Positions 24,043 through 32,215 of a DNA stretch of 64,000 nucleotides are shown in pieces. The notes below the pieces were generated by a model. The model did no database searches. It saw nothing but the letters and a program-made list of their open reading frames with translations, and was not told the origin of the DNA. A program made the position numbers and the translations under genes. Source of the DNA: DAHUYF01 sp963789275 (GTDB taxonomy: Bacteria > Pseudomonadota > Alphaproteobacteria > ATCC43930 > CGMCC-115725); contig CAWBKF010000056.1 of the NCBI GenBank assembly GCA_963789275.1, positions 6,604 to 70,603 on the forward strand. The letters are read 5' to 3'. Numbering within the stretch: position 1 is the first letter of the stretch; each line of letters begins with the position of its first letter.

Positions 24043-26304
24043 TCAGCCGGCGCAGCAGGACAACTTGGCCACATCCTTGTCGAACGACAGAGCGGCAAGC
24101 TTCAGGCCTTCGACCGTGGTGAGATACGGGAAGATTATATCTGCGAGGTCATTGATAGTGAGGCCCTGACGGATCGCGAGCGCTGCGGTCTGGATGCTGT
24201 CGGCACCTTCGGGCGCGAGGACATGCGCGCCGAGCAGGCGACCGCTACTGGCGTCGGCCACGAGCTTAATCAACCCGCGGGTGTCACGAGCGGCGAGCGC
24301 GCGCGGCACTTGGTCGAGACCGATCGTCGAAACGCGAACTGCATACCCGGCCGTGCGCGCGGCCGCCTCGGTCAATCCGACGCTCGCCACCTGAGGGTCG
24401 GTGAAGACGATGGCCGGCATGGCACTGTTGTCGTAGCGCAAGCTGTCCCCATTGAGGGCGTTCTTCGCGGCGAGTTTGGCGCCATAGGCAGCCATGTAGA
24501 CGAACTGGTCGCGGCCGGTGACGTCGCCGGCGGCATAGACGCCTGCCTTGGTCGTGCGCATGCGGTCATCGATGATGACGGCACCCTTCGGCGAGACAGC
24601 GATGCCCTGCTCGGCGAGCCCTAGGTCCTCGACGTTGGGCGCGCGCCCGGTGGTGACCAGAACCTGATCGGCGTCGATCGTCACGTCTTGGCCGTTTCGG
24701 GAAACCGTGAGCGCAACACCGCTTGCGGTCTTGCGGATCGCCCGATAAGCGATGCCAGAGACCACGGTGATGCCTTCGTCCTGGAAATACCCCGTGAGCG
24801 CCGCGCCAATCTCGGGCTCGGCTTCGGGGAGCAGGCGAGACCGGCAGACGAGGGTCACCTTGACGCCGGCACGAGCGAACATCTGGGCGAGTTCCGCGCC
24901 GATATAGCCGCCGCCGATGACGAGTAGCGAGCGTGGGAGCTCCTCGAGGTCAAGCGCAGTTGTGCTGGTAAGATACGGCACGGTCTCGATGCCAGAAATG
25001 GCAGGCACTGCGGGCCGCGCGCCGGTCGCAATGATGATCTTGCCAGCGGCAATACGTGCGCCGTCAACTTCGACACCGCTGTCGAGGAGGCGAGCTGGTC
25101 CGTCGCGATAGGCGATGCCGTTGTACGCGGGGAGTAGATCGATGTACTTGGCCTCGCGCAGCTCAGAGACGAGCGCGTCCTTCTGACGGACGGTTCGGCG
25201 CCAATCGGTCAGTTCTGCCTCGGCAGAGATACCGGCGAAACGTGCGGCTACGCGAGCGTTGTGAAGCGTTTCAGCCGCCCGGATCAGGGTTTTCGACGGC
25301 ACGCAGCCAACATTGACGCAGGTGCCACCGATGACGCCGCTACCGATGAGCGCCACCTGTGCGCCCTGATCGGCCGCCGTGATGGAGGCGGAGAAGCCGG
25401 CCGAACCGGCGCCGATCACGACGAGATCGTAGGCAGCTCCGCCGCGACCATTCGTGCGGATGGGACGGTTCGCGACAGCGGGGGTCTTCGATTCAGGATT
25501 GGCGGTCGTTCGCGATGACATGTCGAGTCCAGCAAGACTTGGTCCGAACAGAGCACGGCCGGCCTCCAGACCTTCCGAAATCGATAGCCGGAAACCTGGC
25601 TCGGCAGCGGACCTTTCGCGGCGCCAAGCGGAGAGGTGCTCGTCCGAGCAGAAAAAGACGGTCGCCGCACACAACGAGTTCGCGGCGCACGCCCCTTCAT
25701 AGCGGACGCTCTGCCACATGACCGCCGTATCCGGCTCAACCTCAGCCAATGCCCGCCCTCGGTCCAGCGTGGCGATCCGGATCGGGGCGCCGCACTGGCG
25801 GCAACGCGCAGCGATCGTGATGTCGTGACCCGTCATCGCGCCAATGCCGAGCGCGTCGACCGCGCACATGGCGTTGCGAGTACGTCCATCAAACGTAACT
25901 CGATGGCCCGTGTCCCAATCGGTGAAGGGGTAGGCGCCGACGATCCGCTCGCCATCGAGAACGATGAGGTCACGTCGGCGGAGATCCTCGAGCAACGGCC
26001 CAATGGCCGTTTCGCCAAGTCCTGCGCGGTGGGCGAGTGTGCGTTTGTCCGGAGCTCGCCCGTGTTCGATGTAGTGCCGAAGCAGCGCAACGCGCAAGCG
26101 GTCGGTCGCGGGTTCGTATCCGCTCCAGCGCGTGAGCACATGCTCGGAGCCGACCATCGCCAGCATGGCTTCGTTGACGACCGGTGTTGCGATCGCCGAC
26201 CAGTCTGGGAATGTCACGCCTGGGCGTAGGGTGTAATGCGGCCTCCCAGACGCGGAAGCTGCAAGTGTGCCCTGGGAAGAGGAAGGCGCGCAGCAATTAC
26301 TCAT
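24043..26304 (-). CDS. merBA: MerB-MerA fusion: organomercurial lyase joined to mercuric reductase
   Basis: This is a 753-residue fusion. Residues 20-235 are organomercurial lyase (MerB). The catalytic triad is in place: Cys147 and Asp150 in MCAVDAL, and Cys212 in LCAATVFF. A 50-residue linker leads to mercuric reductase (MerA, about 290-753), with GAGSAGFSAS, the redox pair Cys329/Cys334 (GTCVNVGC), AGDVTG, and the C-terminal vicinal Cys750-Cys751 that receives Hg(II). The classic N-terminal MerP-like domain of MerA is absent, although a CC pair occurs at residues 4-5. One protein can thus split C-Hg bonds and reduce the Hg(II) to volatile Hg(0). Its start overlaps the merF stop by 4 nt. Confidence 0.95.
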   Translation of the reverse strand: MSNCCAPSSSQGTLAASASGRPHYTLRPGVTFPDWSAIATPVVNEAMLAMVGSEHVLTRWSGYEPATDRLRVALLRHYIEHGRAPDKRTLAHRAGLGETAIGPLLEDLRRRDLIVLDGERIVGAYPFTDWDTGHRVTFDGRTRNAMCAVDALGIGAMTGHDITIAARCRQCGAPIRIATLDRGRALAEVEPDTAVMWQSVRYEGACAANSLCAATVFFCSDEHLSAWRRERSAAEPGFRLSISEGLEAGRALFGPSLAGLDMSSRTTANPESKTPAVANRPIRTNGRGGAAYDLVVIGAGSAGFSASITAADQGAQVALIGSGVIGGTCVNVGCVPSKTLIRAAETLHNARVAARFAGISAEAELTDWRRTVRQKDALVSELREAKYIDLLPAYNGIAYRDGPARLLDSGVEVDGARIAAGKIIIATGARPAVPAISGIETVPYLTSTTALDLEELPRSLLVIGGGYIGAELAQMFARAGVKVTLVCRSRLLPEAEPEIGAALTGYFQDEGITVVSGIAYRAIRKTASGVALTVSRNGQDVTIDADQVLVTTGRAPNVEDLGLAEQGIAVSPKGAVIIDDRMRTTKAGVYAAGDVTGRDQFVYMAAYGAKLAAKNALNGDSLRYDNSAMPAIVFTDPQVASVGLTEAAARTAGYAVRVSTIGLDQVPRALAARDTRGLIKLVADASSGRLLGAHVLAPEGADSIQTAALAIRQGLTINDLADIIFPYLTTVEGLKLAALSFDKDVAKLSCCAG

Positions 26305-26582
26305 GACTTCCTGCTTTCCTGTCGAGTCGCCGTCACGTCATAGGCGGCCTTCGCGTGACGGCGATGAATGACCCAGGCGATAAGACCGCAGCACCCGACG
26401 ATCACCAGCACCAGCACGATGAGACCCGCACCTGCCAGCCAGGCGCCAAAGGCGGCCAAAGGCAGGACTGCGCCGAGCAACGGCGCCGCGCAGCAGACCG
26501 CCGCCAGGAGGGCGCCGACTGCGCCAGTGGCGATGAGTGCGCGATCGCTCAACTGGGATCTCTCAATTCGCGCTCGCGACAT
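26301..26582 (-). CDS. merF: MerF-like mercuric ion transport protein
   Basis: This 93-residue protein has two membrane helices. The first carries AVCCAAPLL and the second IVGCCGLI, the vicinal cysteine pairs that pass Hg(II) inward in MerF. It overlaps merP by 20 nt upstream and merBA by 4 nt downstream, so it is within the mer operon. It differs from MerT, which has three helices and is also present here. Having both MerT and MerF in one operon is known but not universal. Confidence 0.85.
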   Translation of the reverse strand: MSRARIERSQLSDRALIATGAVGALLAAVCCAAPLLGAVLPLAAFGAWLAGAGLIVLVLVIVGCCGLIAWVIHRRHAKAAYDVTATRQESRKS

Positions 26583-26868
26583 GGGATGGATAGCCGGCCT
26601 TCGTCGTCGCCGCGATCAGCCCAGCTTCAGTGGCAACTGCTTCGTCGAACGTAACCGTGGCCATGAAGTCGGCCATCTGATTCGCTTGACGGGTTTCCAC
26701 ATTCTTGACGCCCTTCACGCGCAGTAGCGATTGCTTCACGATCGGCGGACACAGAACGCAGTCCGCGTTTTTCACATCGAGGACGATGGTCTTGTCCGCT
26801 GCGTATGCCGGCAAGGACATCAGAACTGAGATGACGGCTGCGATGGTGGTGACTTGAGGTATGCGCAT
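26563..26868 (-). CDS. merP: Periplasmic mercury-binding protein MerP
   Basis: This 101-residue protein has a signal peptide (about 1-23, cleaving after AYA) and a heavy-metal-associated ferredoxin-like domain. The metal-binding loop reads NADCVLCPPIV, with the C-x-x-C that takes Hg(II) in the periplasm and hands it to MerT. The usual G-M-T-C is replaced by N-A-D-C. It follows merT by 16 nt, and its end overlaps the merF start. Confidence 0.92.
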   Translation of the reverse strand: MRIPQVTTIAAVISVLMSLPAYAADKTIVLDVKNADCVLCPPIVKQSLLRVKGVKNVETRQANQMADFMATVTFDEAVATEAGLIAATTKAGYPSHVASAN

Positions 26869-26884
26869 GGAATGTCTCCTTGGT

Positions 26885-27304
26885 TCACAGGAACAGGGCG
26901 GCGATTCGCGGGAAGCCGACGGCGATCAAGACGAGAACGAGCGCCGTCCACAGACCGACTTTGGCGAGCCGGCTCGAAGACGGGCTCGCGCAGTAGGAGC
27001 CTTCGGCGCAAGCGACCTTCGGTCTGCGATAGACCAGGTAGAAGCCATAGCCGAGGCAGATCGCGGCAATCGCGGCGAACAGCGGCTGATAGGGTTCGAG
27101 CGCCGTCAGGTTTCCGATCCAAGCTCCGCTGACGCCGAGCATGAACAAGGCGAAAGGCACGACACAGCAGGACGCCGCGCCAAACGCGGCGAGAATGCCG
27201 CCGGCGGCGGCCAGGCGCTGTCGCCCGGCCTCGCTTCGCTCAGGTTTGGTCAGGTTGCCCGCCGGTGGGGCGATGTCCGCCGCTCCGTGTCGTGCTGCAT
27301 TCAT
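26885..27304 (-). CDS. merT: Mercuric ion transport protein MerT
   Basis: This 139-residue inner-membrane protein has three hydrophobic helices. The first has the vicinal cysteines GAASCCVVPF that accept mercury from MerP, and a second pair of cysteines lies in the cytoplasmic loop (V-A-C-A-E-G-S-Y-C). It is the first gene of merTPF-BA and starts about 40 nt after the MerR-type promoter on the minus strand. Its unusually hydrophilic N-terminus (about 30 residues) is longer than in Tn21 MerT. Confidence 0.93.
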   Translation of the reverse strand: MNAARHGAADIAPPAGNLTKPERSEAGRQRLAAAGGILAAFGAASCCVVPFALFMLGVSGAWIGNLTALEPYQPLFAAIAAICLGYGFYLVYRRPKVACAEGSYCASPSSSRLAKVGLWTALVLVLIAVGFPRIAALFL

Positions 27305-27345
27305 GTCCGGCCTCGCCTTTGTTGCCGAAATCGTATCCGAACGCT

Positions 27346-27376
27346 AACGTAGGGTCTGTAGCAACTACAGGGTCAA
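27346..27376 (-). promoter_or_regulatory. Mer operator-promoter with a 19-bp spacer
   Basis: Minus-strand -35 TTGACC (27376-27371) and -10 TACGTT (27351-27346) are 19 nt apart. The spacer holds the perfect dyad CTGTAG-TTG-CTACAG. This is the architecture MerR represses and then activates when Hg(II) binds. The divergent merR starts 14 nt away, so MerR would also control its own gene here. Confidence 0.85.
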
Positions 27377-27389
27377 GAGGGCTTTCGCG

Positions 27390-27812
27390 ATGCGCGATCA
27401 CGCCGTGGTGAAGGGCATGCAGCGGGCGGAGCTCGCCCGGCGGACCGGCAGCAATCTGGAGACGGTGCGCTACTACGAGAAGGTTGGACTTCTACCGGAG
27501 CCGCCGCGCACGGTGGCCGGCTACCGCGCCTACGACAGCACGCACGAGCGGCGGCTCCGCTTCGTGCTGCGTGCGCGCGAGCTCGGCTTCTCGCTGGATG
27601 AAATCCGCGGGCTGTTGCGCCTAATCGACGAGCGCGACCGGCCTTGCGCTGAGGCAAGAGACGTTGCTGCCGAACATCTCGGGGACATACGGGCGAAGAT
27701 CGTTGATCTGAAGCGCATGGAGCGGGTGCTGAAGGATGTTGTGGCGCAATGCGGCGACGGCACGCTGCCGGAGTGTCCGCTCATCGAAACGTTATTTGGC
27801 GAGACTGCGTGA
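27390..27812 (+). CDS. merR: Mercury-responsive regulator MerR
   Basis: This 140-residue protein has the MerR winged HTH (A-E-L-A-R-R-T-G-S, then T-V-R-Y-Y-E-K-V-G-L-L). All three mercury-binding cysteines are present: one in R-P-C-A-E-A-R and two in A-Q-C-G-D-G-T-L-P-E-C. It is divergent from merT over a shared operator. The C-terminus after the last cysteine is short, as in typical MerR. Confidence 0.93.
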   Translation: MRDHAVVKGMQRAELARRTGSNLETVRYYEKVGLLPEPPRTVAGYRAYDSTHERRLRFVLRARELGFSLDEIRGLLRLIDERDRPCAEARDVAAEHLGDIRAKIVDLKRMERVLKDVVAQCGDGTLPECPLIETLFGETA

Positions 27813-27838
27813 AATTGCGGTTGCTAGAGCGAGGTGAC

Positions 27839-28018
27839 ATGTCAAATGGCGTGATGGAACTGGCTCAAACCGTCAGATCGATGCGGTCGATGGTCCCGGC
27901 CAAGACTTTTGAGATCAGCAAGCGGTTCTATGTGGACATTGGTTTCCAGGCCAGACCGCTGACCGATAATCTCATCGAGATGCATCTCGGCGCATACGCC
28001 TTCAGTGATAGCACGTGA
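27839..28018 (+). pseudogene. 5' fragment of a VOC/glyoxalase-family gene
   Basis: The 59-residue frame contains MVPAKTFEISKRFYVDIGF, the first beta-alpha unit of a vicinal-oxygen-chelate (glyoxalase/bleomycin-resistance) domain, and stops at FSDST. The remaining two-thirds of the domain is missing. It starts 26 nt after merR on the same strand and has GAGG before the ATG. It is probably a truncated remnant at an old recombination junction. Confidence 0.55.
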
Positions 28019-28087
28019 TGGTAACCGATCGGCGTGCCGACATCACCGACCAATGGCGTGTGTGACCTTTGAGCCATCCGGACCATT

Positions 28088-28618
28088 TCAACGGCCAGAG
28101 CGATAGCTCCGGACAATGGGATGGCGAAGCAAAGCCCAGATCATGATTGGAGCACCGATGATCGCCGGCACGGTCCAGTATGCAATAGAAGGAAGTTCGC
28201 GCCAGAGCGGCAGGCTTTTTCCGTTGTCAACATAGAACGCAGTGAGCATTACGACATACGACGATCCCATTCCCGCGATGTGCAGCCGGGGCCAGTTCCA
28301 CCATTTCTGCTTCGCGGCTGAACGTCCGAACGTCGCGGCCGCAAAAGCAAGCGCGCCCAACACGAACAGGTGATAATCCTCTGCCCAGCGCATTAAAGCC
28401 AGCGCAGTCGCCGAAGCGAACAGGGCCGTCAAGCACCAATAATAGGTCCGCCCGAACGCGATGTGCCGTGGCATCCCCTTTTCGCTCAGGATCGCAACGG
28501 CGCCGGCAATCACCGCAGTCAGACCGAGCACAACATGCAGGCCCACGATTGTCAGGAACAATGGCGACGTGGACGGTATCTCGATTCCCAGGATCGAAGT
28601 TGTGGTGCTCGCCATCAT
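28088..28618 (-). CDS. DUF2306-like multi-pass membrane protein
   Basis: This 176-residue protein has five to six predicted membrane helices and scattered conserved-looking histidines (VGLHVVLG, PRHIAFGRTYYW, LHIAGMG). The layout suits DUF2306 or similar predicted membrane proteins. Two adjacent ATGs (28618 and 28615) follow a GAGGGG site, and I take the first. It lies on the same strand as, and downstream of, the ArsR-type regulator, with an operator-like repeat between them. Function is unknown. Confidence 0.75.
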   Translation of the reverse strand: MMASTTTSILGIEIPSTSPLFLTIVGLHVVLGLTAVIAGAVAILSEKGMPRHIAFGRTYYWCLTALFASATALALMRWAEDYHLFVLGALAFAAATFGRSAAKQKWWNWPRLHIAGMGSSYVVMLTAFYVDNGKSLPLWRELPSIAYWTVPAIIGAPIMIWALLRHPIVRSYRSGR

Positions 28619-28770
28619 CGCCGCCCCTCTACGTTGGGCGGGCAGCGGAGATTTTCAGGCTCTGCACACGGCCGCCGATGGCCGCGATCGTTACCTCCAG
28701 AAGCGTGGCTCTTGCCACGCCGCGCGACGCCGCGAGACATTCCACAGAGTCTTCCGGCATGGCGAACCTC

Positions 28771-28807
28771 ACATGCATATGTGCGCCTCTATGCATATAT
28801 CTCATGC
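28771..28807. promoter_or_regulatory. Candidate ArsR operator, left site
   Basis: This short region has repeated TGCATAT half-sites (ACATGCATATGTGCG, then ATGCATATAT) between the DUF2306-like gene and the regulator gene. The same TGCATATGTGCA core occurs on the other side of the regulator at 29238-29268. Two related palindromic sites flanking a regulator gene suggest autoregulation and control of both neighbours. Confidence 0.5.
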
Positions 28808-28833
28808 GTCACCCGGTCAAGGGCGCCCGCCGC

Positions 28834-29223
28834 TTACGGCTGTCCGGCACCGCTTGAAGTCATGGCGGCCTCCAGCATTTGCGTGATGGCAATGATGCTT
28901 TCGAGGCGCTTGCCTATCGCGGCCGCATCGACTTTGTAGAAGACGTGGCGGCCTTCCTTCTCGGCCACGACAATCCCGGCCGCCGCGAGTTGCTGCAGAT
29001 GCCGGGTGATGACCGAACGATCCTGCGGCCTTCGTTCGGCGATGGTTGCGACATCAGCGCGACCCAACAAGACGACCTCCTGCAGCACCGCAATGCGCGC
29101 AGGCTCACACAAAGCCTTGAAGAAGGCTGTGTCGAACACGGCAACGCATTGTTTGGCGGCCTCCTGCCGCGACAGCTTGTTCGCCCGACCCTTGGGCCGG
29201 CCCCTGGTGCGGGTCATCGTCAT
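28834..29223 (-). CDS. ArsR-family winged-helix transcriptional regulator
   Basis: This 129-residue protein has a basic, AT-hook-like N-terminus (TRGRPKGRANK), then an ArsR winged helix: F-F-K-A-L-C-E-P-A-R-I-A-V-L, a recognition helix S-V-I-T-R-H-L-Q-Q-L, and the wing K-E-G-R-H-V-F-Y-K-V. The E-P-A-R-I segment is typical of the family. It is divergent from the hydrolase at 29284, with a palindromic TGCATATGTGCA element between them. The effector is unknown; there is one cysteine in the DNA-binding domain but no metal-site motif. Confidence 0.85.
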   Translation of the reverse strand: MTMTRTRGRPKGRANKLSRQEAAKQCVAVFDTAFFKALCEPARIAVLQEVVLLGRADVATIAERRPQDRSVITRHLQQLAAAGIVVAEKEGRHVFYKVDAAAIGKRLESIIAITQMLEAAMTSSGAGQP

Positions 29224-29237
29224 CGCTTGACGCGTCC

Positions 29238-29268
29238 TATGTGTGCATTAAGGTGCATATGTGCATAC
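29238..29268. promoter_or_regulatory. Candidate ArsR operator, right site
   Basis: The sequence TGTGCATTAAGGTGCATATGTGCATA lies between the regulator and the hydrolase genes, about 15 nt from either start. It contains the palindrome TGCATATGTGCA and a third TGCAT half-site. It matches the left site at 28771-28807 in core sequence. Its position would let the regulator block both divergent genes. Confidence 0.55.
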
Positions 29269-29283
29269 CACAAGAGGCCCCTT

Positions 29284-30321
29284 ATGGCACTCTGGAAGAT
29301 CGGTGCATTGCTCGTCGGGGTCCTTGCTGTTGGCTGGCTGATTCTCGCCTACGAGTTGGGCACGTTCGCCCCCGACGATTCAAGATACGCTGTCGCGCCC
29401 GGAGACTTCACGCCTGGCGCGATGGCGCCCCGCAAGAAGCTGATCGACCTCGGCGGCTATAAGGTGGCCTATATCGATATGGGCCAGGGCGAGCCTGTCA
29501 TCCTGCTCCACGGCTGCCCGTTCAGCATCTACGAGTGGCACGAGGTCGCGCCGCTGCTGGCGAGGCATTTCCGGGTCATCGCACCCGACCTGATCGGCCT
29601 TGGCGATACGCCGGTCCGTCTCGATGACGACTATCGTCTGCCACGTGATGTCCAAATGGTGACGGCCCTGATGGATCGCCTTGGCATTCGCTCGGCGCGC
29701 TTCATCGGCCATGACCACGGCGGCGCCATCGTCCAGCTCCTGATGCAACACGATCCCGCCCGGATCGACATGGCGATCCTGACCAATGTCGAGGCCTACG
29801 ACCAGTGGCCCAGCAAGCCCGAGACCGAGGACCTGCTTCTCATCACCAATCCCATCACCAGCCCGCTCGTCTATCTCGCGCTCCACTCGCGCTGGGTGCA
29901 GCGCGATCTCTATTCGATTGCCGTCGTCAACCCGGCCACGCTGACCGATACGACGCTCGATGCCTTCGCGACCGAGCATCTGGCGACCGCGCTCCGCTGG
30001 CAGCGCCTGCGCCGCTTCTTCGGCTGGCAGATGGACCCTGCGCACAACCACCTGACGATGGAAGCGGTCCCGGCAATGCGGCAATTCCAAAAGCCCGTGC
30101 TGATCGTCTGGGGCGAGAAGGACACGAACTTTGAACCGGCAATCGGCAAGCGGCTGGCGCGCGATATTCCGGGCACGAAGGGGATCTATTGGCTTAACCA
30201 TTCGGCGCACCTGCCGATGCTGGAACAGGCGGACGCTTACAGCGCCATCGCGACGCGGTTCTTCACGGACGGCACAGTCGATAGTAGCGCGCAGGCCGCG
30301 CTCGAATCGGCACGCCGATAG
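29284..30321 (+). CDS. Alpha/beta hydrolase with an N-terminal membrane anchor
   Basis: This 345-residue protein begins with a hydrophobic helix (about 5-25) that should act as a signal anchor. It is followed by an alpha/beta hydrolase fold with the oxyanion region LLHGCPF and an Asp at the nucleophile elbow (GHDHGG). A nucleophilic Asp, Trp near WHEV and a late His (NHSAHLP) point to the haloalkane dehalogenase/epoxide hydrolase branch. The start follows AGG and the ArsR site. The next gene begins within its stop codon, which suggests one operon under the ArsR-type regulator. Confidence 0.85.
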   Translation: MALWKIGALLVGVLAVGWLILAYELGTFAPDDSRYAVAPGDFTPGAMAPRKKLIDLGGYKVAYIDMGQGEPVILLHGCPFSIYEWHEVAPLLARHFRVIAPDLIGLGDTPVRLDDDYRLPRDVQMVTALMDRLGIRSARFIGHDHGGAIVQLLMQHDPARIDMAILTNVEAYDQWPSKPETEDLLLITNPITSPLVYLALHSRWVQRDLYSIAVVNPATLTDTTLDAFATEHLATALRWQRLRRFFGWQMDPAHNHLTMEAVPAMRQFQKPVLIVWGEKDTNFEPAIGKRLARDIPGTKGIYWLNHSAHLPMLEQADAYSAIATRFFTDGTVDSSAQAALESARR

Positions 30322-31098
30322 TGGGCCAGGTCCAGGATATGCAAGCGGACGTGTTTTCGCCCCTCTATGAGCCTATCAACACCTACAAGCCCTTTGCGCC
30401 GATGATCGGCGTCGCCGACGGGCCTTTCGAGTATGTCGTGCTGGCCGGCATCAAGATGCCGTTGGCGTTCACGACGCGGATGACGATCGTCCAACTAGCG
30501 AACGGCGATCTGTTCCTCCATTCGCCGATAGCGTTCGACCCCGCACTGGCAGAGCGACTGCGATCGATGGGGACCGTCCGTCACCTCGTCTCACCCAATC
30601 GGGGACACTATGCGCATGTCGGAGAATGGGGGCGAGCATTCCCCAATGCCGTCACATGGGCCTCGCCCGGCGTTCGCCAACGTGCCCGCTCCGTTGGAAT
30701 CGAAGTGTGCTTTGAGAGGGATCTTGGCCCGGATGCGCCCGACGACTGGCGCGATGAGATGGACCAGACGATCATCCCCGGCGCCGTCCTCGAAGAAGTC
30801 GTCTTTTTCCACAGAAGCTCGAGGACCCTCATTGTCGCCGATACGATCATGAACTTCGAGCTTGAAAGGCTGACGCAGCCCTTGCGGATGATCGCAAAGT
30901 TTAATCGTACGAACTCATCCTCTCGGAGGAATGTCCCTCGATATGCGCATCGCGCTCTGGCCCAACAAGCGAACGGTGAGACCTGCTATCGAGAAAGTCC
31001 TCACTTGGCAGCCCGAACGCATCATTCTCAGCCACGGGCGATGCTTCGAGAAGGACGCCTACAGCACGATCCGCCGCGCCTACGGTTGGGCACTTTAG
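30321..31098 (+). pseudogene. DUF4336 (metallo-beta-lactamase-like) gene, frameshifted near the 3' end
   Basis: The frame from GTG 30321 (or ATG 30339) reads as a DUF4336 protein to about residue 193, with L-F-L-H-S-P, L-V-S-P-N-R-G-H-Y and V-V-F-F-H-R-S-S-R-T. After roughly position 30903 the family C-terminus (GGMSLDMRIALW, then QPERIILSHGRCF and ending GWAL) continues in another frame to TAG 31096-31098. In frame zero the sequence runs on as meaningless residues to 31238. A single indel at about 30903-30915 explains this. It would be the second gene of the hydrolase operon. Confidence 0.8.
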
Positions 31099-31235
31099 GC
31101 AACGGTAGTCGCCAGAGGAAACGAGGTGATCGATTAGACGTGAAGGCAACGGACGCCTGTGGTGCATCGGAGTTGGCGATCTGCTTGGTGACGGAACGTG
31201 CGCGTGACGATGTCGTCCAGGCGCTTGCCGGGCCG

Positions 31236-31477
31236 TGACGGTCTTTTTGCCGACAGGCTGATCGCGAGGGTGCAGCTCACGAACGTCGAAAATCGACCGA
31301 TTGATGCCGATAGTTGCTGGAACCAGCGGATTCAAAAAGCGTAGAAATTCCCTTTTGAAATCAAGAGCGCAAATTTCTGACGGATCGGGGAGTCGGTCTT
31401 TGGTGATGTGCAGAAAGAAATTGCGCTGAAAAATCAGCGCGTTAACATGGCTCAAAACAATAGAGTGGGAGTAGGGG
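31236..31477 (+). repeat. Dispersed intergenic repeat, copy B
   Basis: About 242 bp in the same order as copy A: TGACGGTCTTTTT at the start, AAATCGACCGATTGATGCCG, TTTTGAAATCAAGAGCG, AATCAGCGCGTTAACATGG and GAGTGGGAGTAGGGG at the end. The opening TGACGGTC recurs immediately after it (31478) and again at 31643 and 31710, each followed by T- or A-rich runs, as though more truncated copies follow. It is non-coding. Confidence 0.65.
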
Positions 31478-31636
31478 TGACGGTCTCGAAAAAAAGTTAT
31501 ACTAATTCAATGGCTTGCGAAACCGAATGATCGAAGCCGATTGTCAGCCGGTCGCGAAATCTCACAACTGATTGAAGTAAAACAGGTAATGAGGCGGCGT
31601 CGGTCGATTTGAGCCTTTGATTTCAGGATAGGTTGA

Positions 31637-31690
31637 CGGTGTTTCTGACGGTCTTTTTCGAAATGCGTAAAGCCAAAATCAGAAACACCG
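31637..31690. repeat. 12-bp inverted repeat within a non-coding repeat-rich stretch
   Basis: CGGTGTTTCTGA at 31637-31648 is repeated in reverse complement (TCAGAAACACCG) at 31679-31690, with 30 nt between. It lies in the 31478-31847 stretch, in which I see no gene, only TGACGGTC-T-run direct repeats. It could be a hairpin in RNA or the ends of a tiny inserted element. Confidence 0.45.
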
Positions 31691-31847
31691 CCAGATCGGG
31701 CGCATAGCCCTGACGGTCTTTTTTTCCGATGGCCAAGTTGTTTCCGAAACTGCGCTGGAAAGGGTGATTATTATCCTGTCCAGCACGCTTCTTTTGAAGG
31801 CGCGGTTTCGCCGCCTATTTGAAATTATTCGAATAGTCGTAGTCAGG

Positions 31848-32020
31848 CTACGATTGCAGCAGTGGATGAGGCCGGTACCAGGGCGTCTCATGCTGGAACA
31901 TCACGGCCGCGCGGATGAGCGTCGTCTCATCGTGGCCTGCCAGTTGCAGACCGATTGGCATATCGTGCTCACTGAAGCCGCGCGGCAGCGTCACGGTTAG
32001 AGTTCCAGGGACACAACACG
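31848..32020 (-). pseudogene. 3' remnant of an amidase gene
   Basis: The minus-strand frame reads LTVTLPRGFSEHDMPIGLQLAG, then DETTLIRAA and a stop after PWYRPHPLLQS. This is the characteristic C-terminal end of an amidase-signature protein (P-x-G-F-x-x-x-G-L-P-x-G-L-Q-L-x-G). Nothing upstream continues the domain: the Ser-Ser-Lys catalytic part is missing. It is therefore a leftover of about 55 codons. Confidence 0.6.
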
Positions 32021-32215
32021 CGTTCCTCCGTGAGCGACACGCGCCCATCGATGCATGCGGCCGACGGGCGCTATCCAGATCGGCCGGCTGCGCCCATCAG
32101 CCCGCCGAGGGCAATCTGGGAAACTACCCATGGCCTCAGGCGTTAGATGTTGAACGAGCTTTTTATCGCTGGAACACATCCAACAAGGAGGCAAATAAGC
32201 GAGGAGACAATTCAC

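Noticed and set aside
31124..31132. A further AGGTGATCG box as a fourth regulon promoter
   Set aside because: The second box (ACCCGGAAAG, 24 nt from the first in all true copies) is absent, and no gene follows in the proper direction.
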